Of a stretch of DNA of 28,927 nt, positions 1 to 6,314 are shown in pieces (position 1 is the first letter of the stretch; each line of letters opens with the position of its first letter). The notes under the pieces were generated by a model. It searched no databases, was not told the DNA's origin, and saw only the letters and a list, made by a program, of their open reading frames with translations. The position numbers were made by a program, and so were the translations under genes. Source of the stretch: Porphyromonadaceae bacterium (GTDB taxonomy: Bacteria; Bacteroidota; Bacteroidia; Bacteroidales; Dysgonomonadaceae); assembly GCA_022840285.1 (NCBI GenBank), contig JALHIE010000013.1, positions 1 to 28,927 on the forward strand, written 5' to 3'.

Positions 1-2
1 TC

Positions 3-564
3 CCTGTTTTTGTCCAGCCGCTCGTTTGCCGGCTGTTCAGCGTTGAACCTCTCCACTTCTTCCCAGATATCAAAAATAACGCTGTCCACCTCACTTCTGA
101 ACTCGGAAACTTCATCCAGGGTTCTTGCGGTGGCTTTCTGGTGGATTTGCTGGGTTTGGTAACCCTCTTTAAACAGAATATACATGACACTCACTTTGGC
201 AATGCCCGGATTGTATATCGGCACACCACCCCGCGCCACCCGCTTGTTCTCTCCGGCAATGATCCTCTGGCCCCATTGCAGCAGTTGTTCGTTTGAGCTC
301 AGGTCGGGAACGACAAAGTTTGTGTCCTGCAACCCGTAAAGCTCCAGGTGTTCCGGTTTTATCTCGGAGCGCATGACGCTCATGTACAAGACCTGAATGA
401 AATGGGAGAGGTACATCCTCGCATTCTTCACCTTGCTTTGAAAGGCAATGTTCGCTTTTACCTGGGTATCCAGGGTCTGCTGGTATTTCAGGGACTTTCT
501 CGATAGCTGTTTTCAGCGCTTTTATCCGCGACAGGTCTGTATTGGGTAATCTGCGATAGGGCAT
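3..564 (-). pseudogene. Conserved Bacteroidota protein, frame-disrupted and cut by window edge
   Basis: The ATG at 564-562 opens a reading frame whose first 23 codons (MPYRRLPNTD, then a basic helix ending TAIEK) look genuine, but the frame then turns into low-quality sequence. A different minus-strand frame, starting around position 494 (SLKYQQTLDT...), runs without a stop to the window edge for about 164 codons and looks like real protein: a MYLSHFIQVL segment, a short GGVPIYNPGIAKV motif and a helical C-terminal part. That second frame has no start of its own because a TGA lies just upstream. The two halves therefore look like one gene broken near 494-496. From memory, relatives that begin with MPYRRLPNTD have roughly 35-40 more residues between these halves, so a deletion of non-triplet length is more likely than a one-base error. 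Function unknown. It lies 9 nt downstream of the prenyl synthase gene on the same strand. Confidence 0.7.
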
Positions 565-573
565 CTCTGGGAA

Positions 574-1554
574 TTATTTATCTCTGTACATCAGGTTCTC
601 CGACAAGGAGACGAGTTCTTTTTTTCTTTTGTCGGCCAGGTTGATCAACGAAAGACAATCCAACGCTGCAAGATAATACTTTTCGATGAGATTTTCCGAA
701 ATTGATTTCAAATTTAAATCATTGTAAATATTTTTAACGGATTCAATCTTTTCGTTTTTGTCGAACTTCTCTGTGGAGATCCATTTCAGCAATTCGGTGT
801 GCTGCTTTCCTCCGGATGATTTCAGCGCTCTTATCAGCAGGTAGGTCTTTTTGTTGTTGACGATGTCTCCCCCGATATTTTTTCCGAATGTTTTGGCATC
901 GCCGTAGACGTCGAGCAAGTCATCTTTCAGTTGAAAAGCCAGTCCGATGTTCATGCCGAAGTTGTACAACAGGTCCGCGTCTTGCGGAGAGGCGCCGGCC
1001 AGCAGGGCTCCCGTCTTCAGTGAGCAGGCCAGGAGCACGGCGGTCTTCAGCGCGATCATCTCGAGGTACTCCGCTTCCGTGACGTCTGTTCTTTTTTCGA
1101 AATCCATGTCGAGCTGTTGTCCCTGGCATACCTCCATGGCCGTTTTAGAGAAGAGGGCCAGGATTTCGGGCAGGATGGCGGAGGGCACGGAACTTACGTG
1201 TTTATACGATTCTATCAGCATGGCATCGCCCGAGAGGATGGCGGTATTGGCACCCCACTTCCTGTGGACCGTCGGCATGCCTCTCCTCAGGTCTGAATTG
1301 TCCATCAGGTCGTCGTGGAGCAGGGTGAAGTTGTGGAAGATCTCTATCCCGATGGCGGGCTTCATCGATACCTTCACCTCCTTGCCAAACATATCCGTGG
1401 CCAGCAGTACCAACAACGGGCGTATCCTCTTTCCCCCCACGGAAAGGGAGTAGCGTATCGGCTCGTAAAGAGTTGCGGGTTTCATATCGAAAGGGATGCT
1501 CCGGATGGCCTCCTCTATCTTCCCGCTTAACGTATCTGCGCTGTGTAACATCAT
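574..1554 (-). CDS. Polyprenyl (farnesyl/geranylgeranyl-type) diphosphate synthase
   Basis: A trans-isoprenyl diphosphate synthase that adds isopentenyl diphosphate to an allylic diphosphate, giving precursors for quinone tails and other isoprenoids in the cytoplasm. The 326 residues are a normal length. GGKRIRPLL lies at about 40-48, the first Asp-rich motif DDLMD at 81-85 followed by LRRGMPTVH, GQQLDMDFE at about 145-153, and the second Asp-rich motif DDLLD at 211-215 after GLAFQLK. Phe76 sits five residues before the first Asp-rich motif, a position where aromatic side chains tend to limit chain length, so a C15-C20 product is likelier than an octaprenyl one; this is inference. Two consecutive ATG codons start the frame; either could be used. 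Its upstream neighbour tonB ends in a terminator, so the gene probably has its own promoter, but I see no good TAnnTTTG box. Confidence 0.93.
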   Translation of the reverse strand: MMLHSADTLSGKIEEAIRSIPFDMKPATLYEPIRYSLSVGGKRIRPLLVLLATDMFGKEVKVSMKPAIGIEIFHNFTLLHDDLMDNSDLRRGMPTVHRKWGANTAILSGDAMLIESYKHVSSVPSAILPEILALFSKTAMEVCQGQQLDMDFEKRTDVTEAEYLEMIALKTAVLLACSLKTGALLAGASPQDADLLYNFGMNIGLAFQLKDDLLDVYGDAKTFGKNIGGDIVNNKKTYLLIRALKSSGGKQHTELLKWISTEKFDKNEKIESVKNIYNDLNLKSISENLIEKYYLAALDCLSLINLADKRKKELVSLSENLMYRDK

Positions 1555-1574
1555 GTCGGTAAATTTATAATTTA

Positions 1575-1610
1575 GACAAAAAGCTGCCTTCGGTTAAAAG
1601 GCAGCTTTCG
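1575..1610 (-). terminator. Intrinsic terminator after the tonB gene
   Basis: A perfect 11-bp inverted repeat (AAAGCTGCCTT at 1580-1590 and AAGGCAGCTTT at 1598-1608) with a 7-nt loop. Read on the minus strand it is followed by TTTTTGTC. It sits about 30 bp after the stop of the TonB gene and just before the prenyl synthase gene, separating the two transcripts. Confidence 0.85.
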
Positions 1611-1637
1611 GTATTTCAAAAAAATTACGGGAGCTGA

Positions 1638-2333
1638 TTATTGCTGCAAGCGGAACACGACAGGAAGTGTGAAACGTACACGCACGGCAGAACCACGTTG
1701 CCTGCCGGCTTTCCATTTGGGCATCGACTGGATAACGCGGATAGCCTCTTTGTCGAGTGACGGGTCAACCCCGCGGACCACCTGAACGTCCGTAATGCTT
1801 CCGTCTCTCTCAACCACGAAGTTGGTGATGACGCGTCCCTGTATGCCGTTTTCCTGTGCAATGACCGGGTATTTGATGTTGTCGCTCAGGAACTTCATCA
1901 TGGCGGCGTTTCCTCCGGGGAATTCAGGCTGTTCTTCCACCACAACGAAAATCTCTTCAGTCACTTCTTCTACTTTCGGTTTGGGTGGTGGTGGCGGAAC
2001 GTAGGCTTCCATTTGTCTCTTACTTGCATCATCCTCGGTGTTGATCTCGATTCTTGTTTCCACTTTCTCTTCCACTACCTGAATGATTTCCGGAGTTTCC
2101 GGTGCGGGTGGTGGCGGTGGAGGCGGAGGGGTCGGATCGCGACGAGTGATTTCGATTTCTTCTTCCGCCAAAACGTCCTGAACGATAATGCTCTCGTCCA
2201 GCTTTTTGGTTTGAGAAGACCATTCAAAAGCGAAAAATAGCACCGATACAGCAACCACTACTCCCATCAGTATAGAAGTCAACTTGTGCGTTTCTATATT
2301 CGCTCTGGGTGATTTTTTTACTTCATCATTCAT
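1638..2333 (-). CDS. TonB-family energy transducer, first of two paralogues
   Basis: Inner-membrane anchored periplasmic protein that passes proton-motive-force energy to SusC-like and other TonB-dependent outer-membrane transporters. The 231 residues show a short cytoplasmic N-terminus, one membrane helix (about residues 24-41, LTSILMGVVVAVSVLFFAF), then a periplasmic linker with a pure proline run (DPTPPPPPPPPAPETP) and a second proline cluster. The C-terminal TonB domain (about 130-231) contains EFPGGNAAMMKFLSDNIKYP, GRVITNFVVERDGSI, VVRGVDPSLDKEAIRV and MPKWKAGRQRG. The start is the ATG after a promoter box at 2390-2397. No ExbB/ExbD genes are visible here. The neighbour at 2494-3162 has the same architecture and is a likely tandem duplicate. 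Confidence 0.92.
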   Translation of the reverse strand: MNDEVKKSPRANIETHKLTSILMGVVVAVSVLFFAFEWSSQTKKLDESIIVQDVLAEEEIEITRRDPTPPPPPPPPAPETPEIIQVVEEKVETRIEINTEDDASKRQMEAYVPPPPPKPKVEEVTEEIFVVVEEQPEFPGGNAAMMKFLSDNIKYPVIAQENGIQGRVITNFVVERDGSITDVQVVRGVDPSLDKEAIRVIQSMPKWKAGRQRGSAVRVRFTLPVVFRLQQ

Positions 2334-2389
2334 TTTGATTCTACTTTTATATGTGTTTTACTGACTGAACATACCCACTACATTGGGTG

Positions 2390-2397
2390 CAAAAATA
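2390..2397 (-). promoter_or_regulatory. Promoter -7 box (TATTTTTG) for the first tonB
   Basis: Matches the Bacteroidota -7 consensus TAnnTTTG on the minus strand, 56 bp before the ATG. No matching TTTG at the usual -33 spacing, so support rests on the -7 box and its position. Confidence 0.5.
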
Positions 2398-2493
2398 GGC
2401 AATTTTTTTTATACTGTCATGTTTCGTCGATAAAATTCTCAAAAAAATGTCATTTTCCCGCAAAATTGATCGTATAGGTTCGGGAATACCGGT

Positions 2494-3162
2494 TTACCGG
2501 GTGATTTTAAAATGCACGGGCAGCGTAAATTTCACCCTGACAGTTCTTCCGTTCTGAAAGCCGGGTTTCCAGTTCGGCATTTCTGAAATTACCCGTATCG
2601 CCTCCCGGTCTATGCCCGGAGAAACTCCGCGCACTACCTTGATGTCCGTGATGCTTCCGTCCCTTTCGACCACGAACGTGCAGATGACACGGCCTTCGTT
2701 TCCCATCTCAAGATCTACTTGCGGATACCGCATGTTCTCACCGAGAAATTTCATCAGGGCCGCCTGCCCGCCAATAAAGTCCGGCGAGACTTCGGCGAAG
2801 TCAAGGGGAGATTCCATCGGTTCTTCCACCGACCGGGAAACGGGGGCTGCCGGAATTACCCGCGGAGGTTCCGGTTGGTCCTCGGTGGAAAAGATTTGCT
2901 GGTGCTCCACCGGGTCGTCAACCGCAACAATTTCATCGGGAACGACAACCTCCGGAGCCTCGATCCGGGGTTTCGGCGGTTCGGGAGTTCTTCTCGTCAA
3001 ATCGATATCCAGTTCCTCGGGAACCAGCACTTCGGAAGAATAGGTCTTTGGTGCCGGGCGGCTGCTGCTCCATTCAAATGCTACTAACAAGGTCGAGATT
3101 GCCACGATCATCCCCATCGCAAAGAAAAGGCTGTTCTCCTTTAACGGTTTCATCTGTTTCAT
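2494..3162 (-). CDS. TonB-family energy transducer, second paralogue
   Basis: Same role and layout as its downstream neighbour: short basic N-terminus, one membrane helix (about residues 11-27, SLFFAMGMIVAISTLLVAF), a Pro/Glu-rich periplasmic spacer (about 45-115), and a C-terminal TonB domain with DFIGGQAALMKFLGENMRYP, GRVICTFVVERDGSI, VVRGVSPGIDREAIRV and MPNWKPGFQNG. At 222 residues it is slightly shorter than its paralogue, and its spacer is mixed Pro/Glu/Val rather than a pure proline run, so the two would differ in reach and stiffness across the periplasm. The first ATG gives MKQMKP; the Met at residue 4 is an alternative start. The 160-bp gap to the next gene, which has its own promoter box, suggests separate transcription. 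Confidence 0.92.
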   Translation of the reverse strand: MKQMKPLKENSLFFAMGMIVAISTLLVAFEWSSSRPAPKTYSSEVLVPEELDIDLTRRTPEPPKPRIEAPEVVVPDEIVAVDDPVEHQQIFSTEDQPEPPRVIPAAPVSRSVEEPMESPLDFAEVSPDFIGGQAALMKFLGENMRYPQVDLEMGNEGRVICTFVVERDGSITDIKVVRGVSPGIDREAIRVISEMPNWKPGFQNGRTVRVKFTLPVHFKITR

Positions 3163-3194
3163 AACATTACATTTTTAAGGGTTGGAATTCATCT

Positions 3195-3202
3195 CAAATG
3201 TA
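3195..3202 (-). promoter_or_regulatory. Promoter -7 box (TACATTTG) for the second tonB
   Basis: Exact TAnnTTTG match on the minus strand, 32 bp before the ATG at 3162. No clear TTTG at -33. Confidence 0.5.
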
Positions 3203-3313
3203 CGAATTAGACAGGGAACCCGGCATTTTGTTTAGCTAATAAATATCAAAATGCAATCTTTTTTTTGGTATTAACATTAAATAGAAGTAAAACGGTCCGG
3301 CAAACGATTAATA

Positions 3314-3358
3314 TATTTCAATTTTAACGTTTTGTTGCGAAATTTTTGAATTGAAATA
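3314..3358. repeat. 10-bp inverted repeat between hpt and tonB
   Basis: TATTTCAATT at 3314-3323 and AATTGAAATA at 3349-3358 are perfect complements around a 25-nt AT-rich spacer. It lies about 25 bp after the hpt stop on the minus strand, upstream of the tonB promoter box. It could be a weak terminator for hpt or a binding site; the long loop and lack of a following T-run keep the function open. Confidence 0.4.
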
Positions 3359-3381
3359 CTGCAGTGGGTGTTGAAGCTTTA

Positions 3382-3921
3382 TCAGGGACTGATCTTGTAG
3401 ATATCCTTCAAGTTCCTTCCGTAACCGTCGTAATCCAGTCCGTATCCCACGATAAAATCGTTGGGGATTTCGAGGGCGACGTAGTCAAGTTGTATCTCCT
3501 GCTTCAGCGCGTCCGGCTTCAGGAGCAGGGTGGCAATCTTTATCTCCCTGGGGTTTAGCTTGTTGAGCTCTTTTTTAAGCGCCACCATCGTATTCCCCGA
3601 ATCTACGATATCTTCCACAATCACAACCGTGCGACCCTCAATGCTTTCGTTCAAACCCAGCACTTCCTGAACGTTGTTGGTGGTGCTTGTCCCCCGGTAG
3701 GAAGCCAGCCGCACAAAAGTTATTTCGCAGGGAACGGTGACTTCTTTCATCAGCTCCCCGGCAAACATAAAAGCGCCGTTGAGCACGGCAACAAAAACAG
3801 GATTTTTGCCGTTAAGGTCGCGATCCATTTTTCCGGCAATCCGATTGATAGCGGTTTGAATCTGCTGGAATTCGATGAATTTCTCAAACTGCTTGTCCTT
3901 GATGGTTACTATTTCATTCAT
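3382..3921 (-). CDS. hpt: Hypoxanthine phosphoribosyltransferase
   Basis: Purine salvage enzyme of the cytoplasm: converts hypoxanthine (and usually guanine) plus PRPP to IMP/GMP. The 179 residues are the usual bacterial length. The PRPP-binding loop is VVIVEDIVDSGNTM (about residues 99-112), with ASYRGTSTTN upstream as the flexible loop region. The C-terminal IPNDFIVGYGLDYDGYGRNL is the typical purine-contacting segment of this family and separates it from other phosphoribosyltransferases. The ATG at 3921 follows a TACTTTTG promoter box by 21 bp. Monocistronic by spacing; divergently transcribed from the lipoprotein gene at 4120. Confidence 0.95.
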   Translation of the reverse strand: MNEIVTIKDKQFEKFIEFQQIQTAINRIAGKMDRDLNGKNPVFVAVLNGAFMFAGELMKEVTVPCEITFVRLASYRGTSTTNNVQEVLGLNESIEGRTVVIVEDIVDSGNTMVALKKELNKLNPREIKIATLLLKPDALKQEIQLDYVALEIPNDFIVGYGLDYDGYGRNLKDIYKISP

Positions 3922-3942
3922 GTGTTGTGGAATTTAAAACTA

Positions 3943-3950
3943 CAAAAGTA
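3943..3950 (-). promoter_or_regulatory. Promoter -7 box (TACTTTTG) for hpt
   Basis: Exact TAnnTTTG match on the minus strand, 21 bp before the hpt ATG, implying a short leader of about 15 nt. No TTTG at the consensus 19-bp spacing upstream. Confidence 0.5.
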
Positions 3951-4082
3951 GCGCTTTTTTTCTTTTGACGTAACAAAATCCGACACTTTCTGTAGGCGGT
4001 GTGAGTTCCGGGTGACGGACCGTCATGGCATTGCGGCAGAACAATAAAATCGAACAATTTTCCGGAATTGAGGAAAAATAGT

Positions 4083-4090
4083 TAAGTTTG
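4083..4090 (+). promoter_or_regulatory. Promoter -7 box (TAAGTTTG) for the thioredoxin-like lipoprotein
   Basis: Exact TAnnTTTG match 29 bp before the ATG at 4120. The region at -33 has only a partial match (TTCC at the expected place). Confidence 0.45.
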
Positions 4091-4119
4091 CGCCCTGAAA
4101 TTCTTATGCATCCATCGAT

Positions 4120-5280
4120 ATGAAACGATACTATTTTTTCTTGCCCGCTTTGCTGTTGACGGCAGCTGTCCAGTTCTCCTGCCAGCCGGATAAAACCTTC
4201 GGGGTAAAAGGCGAATTCTCCGCTGCCGGCGACCAGACCTTGTACCTGGAACACCGCGGACTGGGTGGTGTTGAACTGCTCGATTCGGTCAAGCTGAAAG
4301 GGGACGGACGGTTTGCCTTTAAAGAGAAAGCGCCCGCGAATCCCGAGTTTTATCAGTTGAGGGTGGGGAACCAGGTCGCTCTCTTTGCCGTCGACTCGCT
4401 GGAGACCTTGCAGGTCAAGGGCGATGCGGAAGACCTGGCGAACACGTTCTCCATCGAGGACTCGCCCGTGAACGAGCAGATCAGGCAGATCGATTCACAA
4501 ACCCGGCAGGTCAACACCCGGATCAGCGAAGTGGAAAAAAAACATTCGGCCAAGGTTATCGACGACCTGACCTACCTGGCCGAGCTCGATTCCGTTCTGA
4601 AAGTGTACAAAACGGAGATCACCCGCTTGATCCTAAGCAACCCCTCCAGCGCCGCGGCATACTACGCTGTCTTCCAGAAGGTGAGGGATTACCTGATCTT
4701 TGATCCCTACGACAAGCAGGATTATGCCATGTTTGGAGCGGTGGCCACGTCGTGGGACAGGTACTATCCCGGCACCCCCCGATCGAAGCATTTGTACGAC
4801 TTCACGATGAACGCCCTGAAGACCAGGAAGCGTCAGGAGCAGCAGGCAGCCTTGCTGGAAAATGCTCCGGTTGTCACCGAGTCGTCGCTGCCGGACATCG
4901 TTCTGGCGGGAGTGACCGGAGAAAAAACGGCCCTCTCCTCGCAAAAGGGGAAAGTGGTTGTTCTGGACTTCACCGTGTACAAGTCGGACTTCTCCCCTGC
5001 GCACAACATCGCGCTGAACAAGATCTACATGCAGTACAGGGCCAAAGGGCTGGAGATCTACCAGATCTCTTTCGATTCGGACGAACATTTCTGGAAGAAT
5101 GCGGCAAGCAACCTGCCCTGGATCACGGTCCGCGATCCGCAAAACGTCTATTCCCGCCTGCTCTCGCTGTACAATGTCCGCGAATTGCCCACGGCATTTG
5201 TCTTCGACAGGGACGGCGATGTGGTGGCGCGTGTGGAGAATTACGCCACCCTTCCCGGCGAATTGGGGAAAGTGCTGTAA
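4120..5280 (+). CDS. DUF4369/thioredoxin-like lipoprotein lacking the CxxC active site
   Basis: A 386-residue envelope protein with a lipoprotein-type signal (hydrophobic residues 5-18, then FSC with lipid Cys21). The N-terminal part (about 25-115: FGVKGEFSAAGDQTLYLE, then repeated beta-strand segments) resembles the DUF4369 domain often fused to TlpA-like thioredoxins in this phylum. A helical middle (about 120-240) follows. The C-terminal part (about 250-386) has a thioredoxin-like fold: KGKVVVLDFTVYKSDFSPAH, ...IYQISFDSD..., WITVRDPQNVYSRLLSLYNV, and the cis-Pro loop ELPTAFVFDRDG. Where TlpA proteins carry WCxPC, this protein has SDFS (residues 289-292), and Cys21 is its only cysteine. It therefore cannot do thiol-disulfide exchange; a binding or structural role is inferred. 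Next gene downstream is greA, which has its own promoter. Confidence 0.82.
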   Translation: MKRYYFFLPALLLTAAVQFSCQPDKTFGVKGEFSAAGDQTLYLEHRGLGGVELLDSVKLKGDGRFAFKEKAPANPEFYQLRVGNQVALFAVDSLETLQVKGDAEDLANTFSIEDSPVNEQIRQIDSQTRQVNTRISEVEKKHSAKVIDDLTYLAELDSVLKVYKTEITRLILSNPSSAAAYYAVFQKVRDYLIFDPYDKQDYAMFGAVATSWDRYYPGTPRSKHLYDFTMNALKTRKRQEQQAALLENAPVVTESSLPDIVLAGVTGEKTALSSQKGKVVVLDFTVYKSDFSPAHNIALNKIYMQYRAKGLEIYQISFDSDEHFWKNAASNLPWITVRDPQNVYSRLLSLYNVRELPTAFVFDRDGDVVARVENYATLPGELGKVL

Positions 5281-5296
5281 AATTTGGCGAAAAAGT

Positions 5297-5327
5297 TTTG
5301 TTAATTTCGGAGAAAACAGTATCTTTG
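5297..5327 (+). promoter_or_regulatory. Full-consensus promoter of greA
   Basis: TTTG at 5297-5300, exactly 19 bp of spacer, then TATCTTTG at 5320-5327. This matches the Bacteroidota sigma-ABfr consensus in both boxes and spacing. Transcription should start near 5333, giving a greA leader of about 100 nt. Confidence 0.85.
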
Positions 5328-5354
5328 CACAAAACGTAAAAGATTGAAAAAAGG

Positions 5355-5393
5355 GGATTCCGGTCTGTAAAGCAGCCGGAATTCTTTTTCTTT
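5355..5393 (+). terminator. Terminator-like hairpin in the greA leader (possible attenuator)
   Basis: ATTCCGG at 5357-5363 pairs with CCGGAAT at 5376-5382. Inside it CTG (5365-5367) pairs with CAG (5373-5375) after a one-base bulge, leaving a 5-nt loop. G5355 and C5384 can extend the stem, and the 3' side runs into TCTTTTTCTTT. This has the shape of an intrinsic terminator, yet it lies between the greA promoter and the greA start, so it would stop transcripts after about 55 nt unless read through. Confidence 0.65.
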
Positions 5394-5423
5394 GGTCTGT
5401 ATCTGTGTCAAACATTTAAAAAA

Positions 5424-5431
5424 AAGGAGAG
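5424..5431 (+). promoter_or_regulatory. Strong Shine-Dalgarno (AAGGAGAG) of greA
   Basis: AAGGAGAG ends 6 nt before the greA ATG. Unusual here, because most starts in this window have no recognisable Shine-Dalgarno sequence. Confidence 0.7.
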
Positions 5432-5437
5432 TTAAAA

Positions 5438-5908
5438 ATGGCAATTACTTATATGACCGAAGATGGTCTTCGAAAGCTGAAAGAGGAACTCGTGCAGATG
5501 GAATCCGTACAAAGGCCGGAGATTTCGCGTCAGATTGCTGAAGCACGGGATAAGGGCGATCTGTCGGAAAACGCAGAATACGATGCCGCCAAAGAGGCCC
5601 AGGGGATACTGGAGGGAAAGATCGCACAGCTGAAAAGCCTGATCGCTTCCGCCCGCATTATCGACGAGAGCGCCATCAGCACCGATGAGATCCAGATCAT
5701 GAACAAGGTGACCATCAAGAACCTGAAGACGAAGAAAGACATGACCTACACGTTGGTGTCGGAGAGCGAAGCAGACCTGAAGAGCGGGAAGATCGCCGTC
5801 AATACGCCCATTGCGCAAGGCCTGCTGGGGAAGAAGGTGGGGGATAAGGTCGATATCCAGGTGCCGTCGGGTACCTTGAGTTTTGAAGTGTTGGATATTT
5901 CGATTTGA
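5438..5908 (+). CDS. greA: Transcription elongation factor GreA
   Basis: Binds the RNA polymerase secondary channel and stimulates cleavage of backtracked RNA. The 156 residues match the family length. The N-terminal coiled coil (about residues 8-75) contains YMTEDGLRKLKEEL and the tip sequence DLSENAEYDAAKEAQG, whose Asp/Glu pair places the catalytic Mg2+. The C-terminal FKBP-like globular domain (about 80-156) includes YTLVSESEADLKSGKIAVN and the conserved PIAQGLLGKKVGDKV. The start is fixed by a strong Shine-Dalgarno sequence. It is followed after 4 nt by the HIT gene, so greA, the HIT gene and the ThuA-like gene are probably one transcript, controlled by a full-consensus promoter and the leader hairpin at 5355-5393. 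Confidence 0.97.
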   Translation: MAITYMTEDGLRKLKEELVQMESVQRPEISRQIAEARDKGDLSENAEYDAAKEAQGILEGKIAQLKSLIASARIIDESAISTDEIQIMNKVTIKNLKTKKDMTYTLVSESEADLKSGKIAVNTPIAQGLLGKKVGDKVDIQVPSGTLSFEVLDISI

Positions 5909-5912
5909 TCGT

Positions 5913-6308
5913 ATGGCAACCATTTTCAGTCGCATCATTGCGGGAGAGATCCCATCCTACAAGGTCGCCGAGAGCGACCGGTTCTTTGCTTTTCTGGATA
6001 TCAATCCCCTGGCAAAAGGACATACGCTGGTCGTTCCGAAGCAGGAGACCGATTACCTCTTTGACTTGGACGATGACCTGTTGGCCGGGATGGTTCTTTT
6101 TTCCAAGAAGGTGGCGGCAGCCATCCGGGCGGTGATTCCTTGTAGCCGCGTGGGAATGATGGTTATCGGGTTGGAGGTTCCGCATGCGCACATTCACCTG
6201 GTCCCCATTCAGAAAGAGGGAGACATGAGCCTGTCCAATCCGCGGGTCAAGCTTACGAAGGAAGAGTTTGCGGAAATTGCCGAGAGAATAAGAAATAAAG
6301 TTGAATAA
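5913..6308 (+). CDS. HIT-family (histidine triad) nucleotide-binding protein
   Basis: A 131-residue cytoplasmic protein of the Hint branch, which hydrolyses nucleoside phosphoramidates and similar adenylated compounds. The N-terminus ATIFSRIIAGEIPSYKV and DINPLAKGHTLVVPK are typical; the triad is His91-Ala-His93-Ile-His95 in PHAHIHLVPI. I chose the ATG at 5913 (MATIFSRI) rather than an upstream in-frame ATG at 5883, because the latter lies inside greA and adds residues not seen in the family. It starts 4 nt after the greA stop and ends 6 nt before the ThuA-like gene, so translation of the three genes is probably linked. Confidence 0.94.
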   Translation: MATIFSRIIAGEIPSYKVAESDRFFAFLDINPLAKGHTLVVPKQETDYLFDLDDDLLAGMVLFSKKVAAAIRAVIPCSRVGMMVIGLEVPHAHIHLVPIQKEGDMSLSNPRVKLTKEEFAEIAERIRNKVE

Positions 6309-6314
6309 TTCAAG

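Noticed and set aside
947..1453. 168-codon plus-strand open frame inside the prenyl synthase gene
   Set aside because: Antisense to a gene with both Asp-rich motifs intact; shadow.
2473..2490. CCGGT-TT-ACCGG inverted repeat after the second tonB gene
   Set aside because: The loop would be only 2 nt and no T-run follows; not a credible terminator.
4633..5415. 260-codon minus-strand open frame opposite the thioredoxin-like lipoprotein and its downstream region
   Set aside because: It lies antisense to a well-supported gene and runs through the greA promoter and leader. Composition is the shadow of GC-rich codons; no domain is recognisable.
5883..5912. Upstream ATG at 5883 as the HIT gene start
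   Set aside because: It lies within greA, and family members begin at the residues encoded from 5913.
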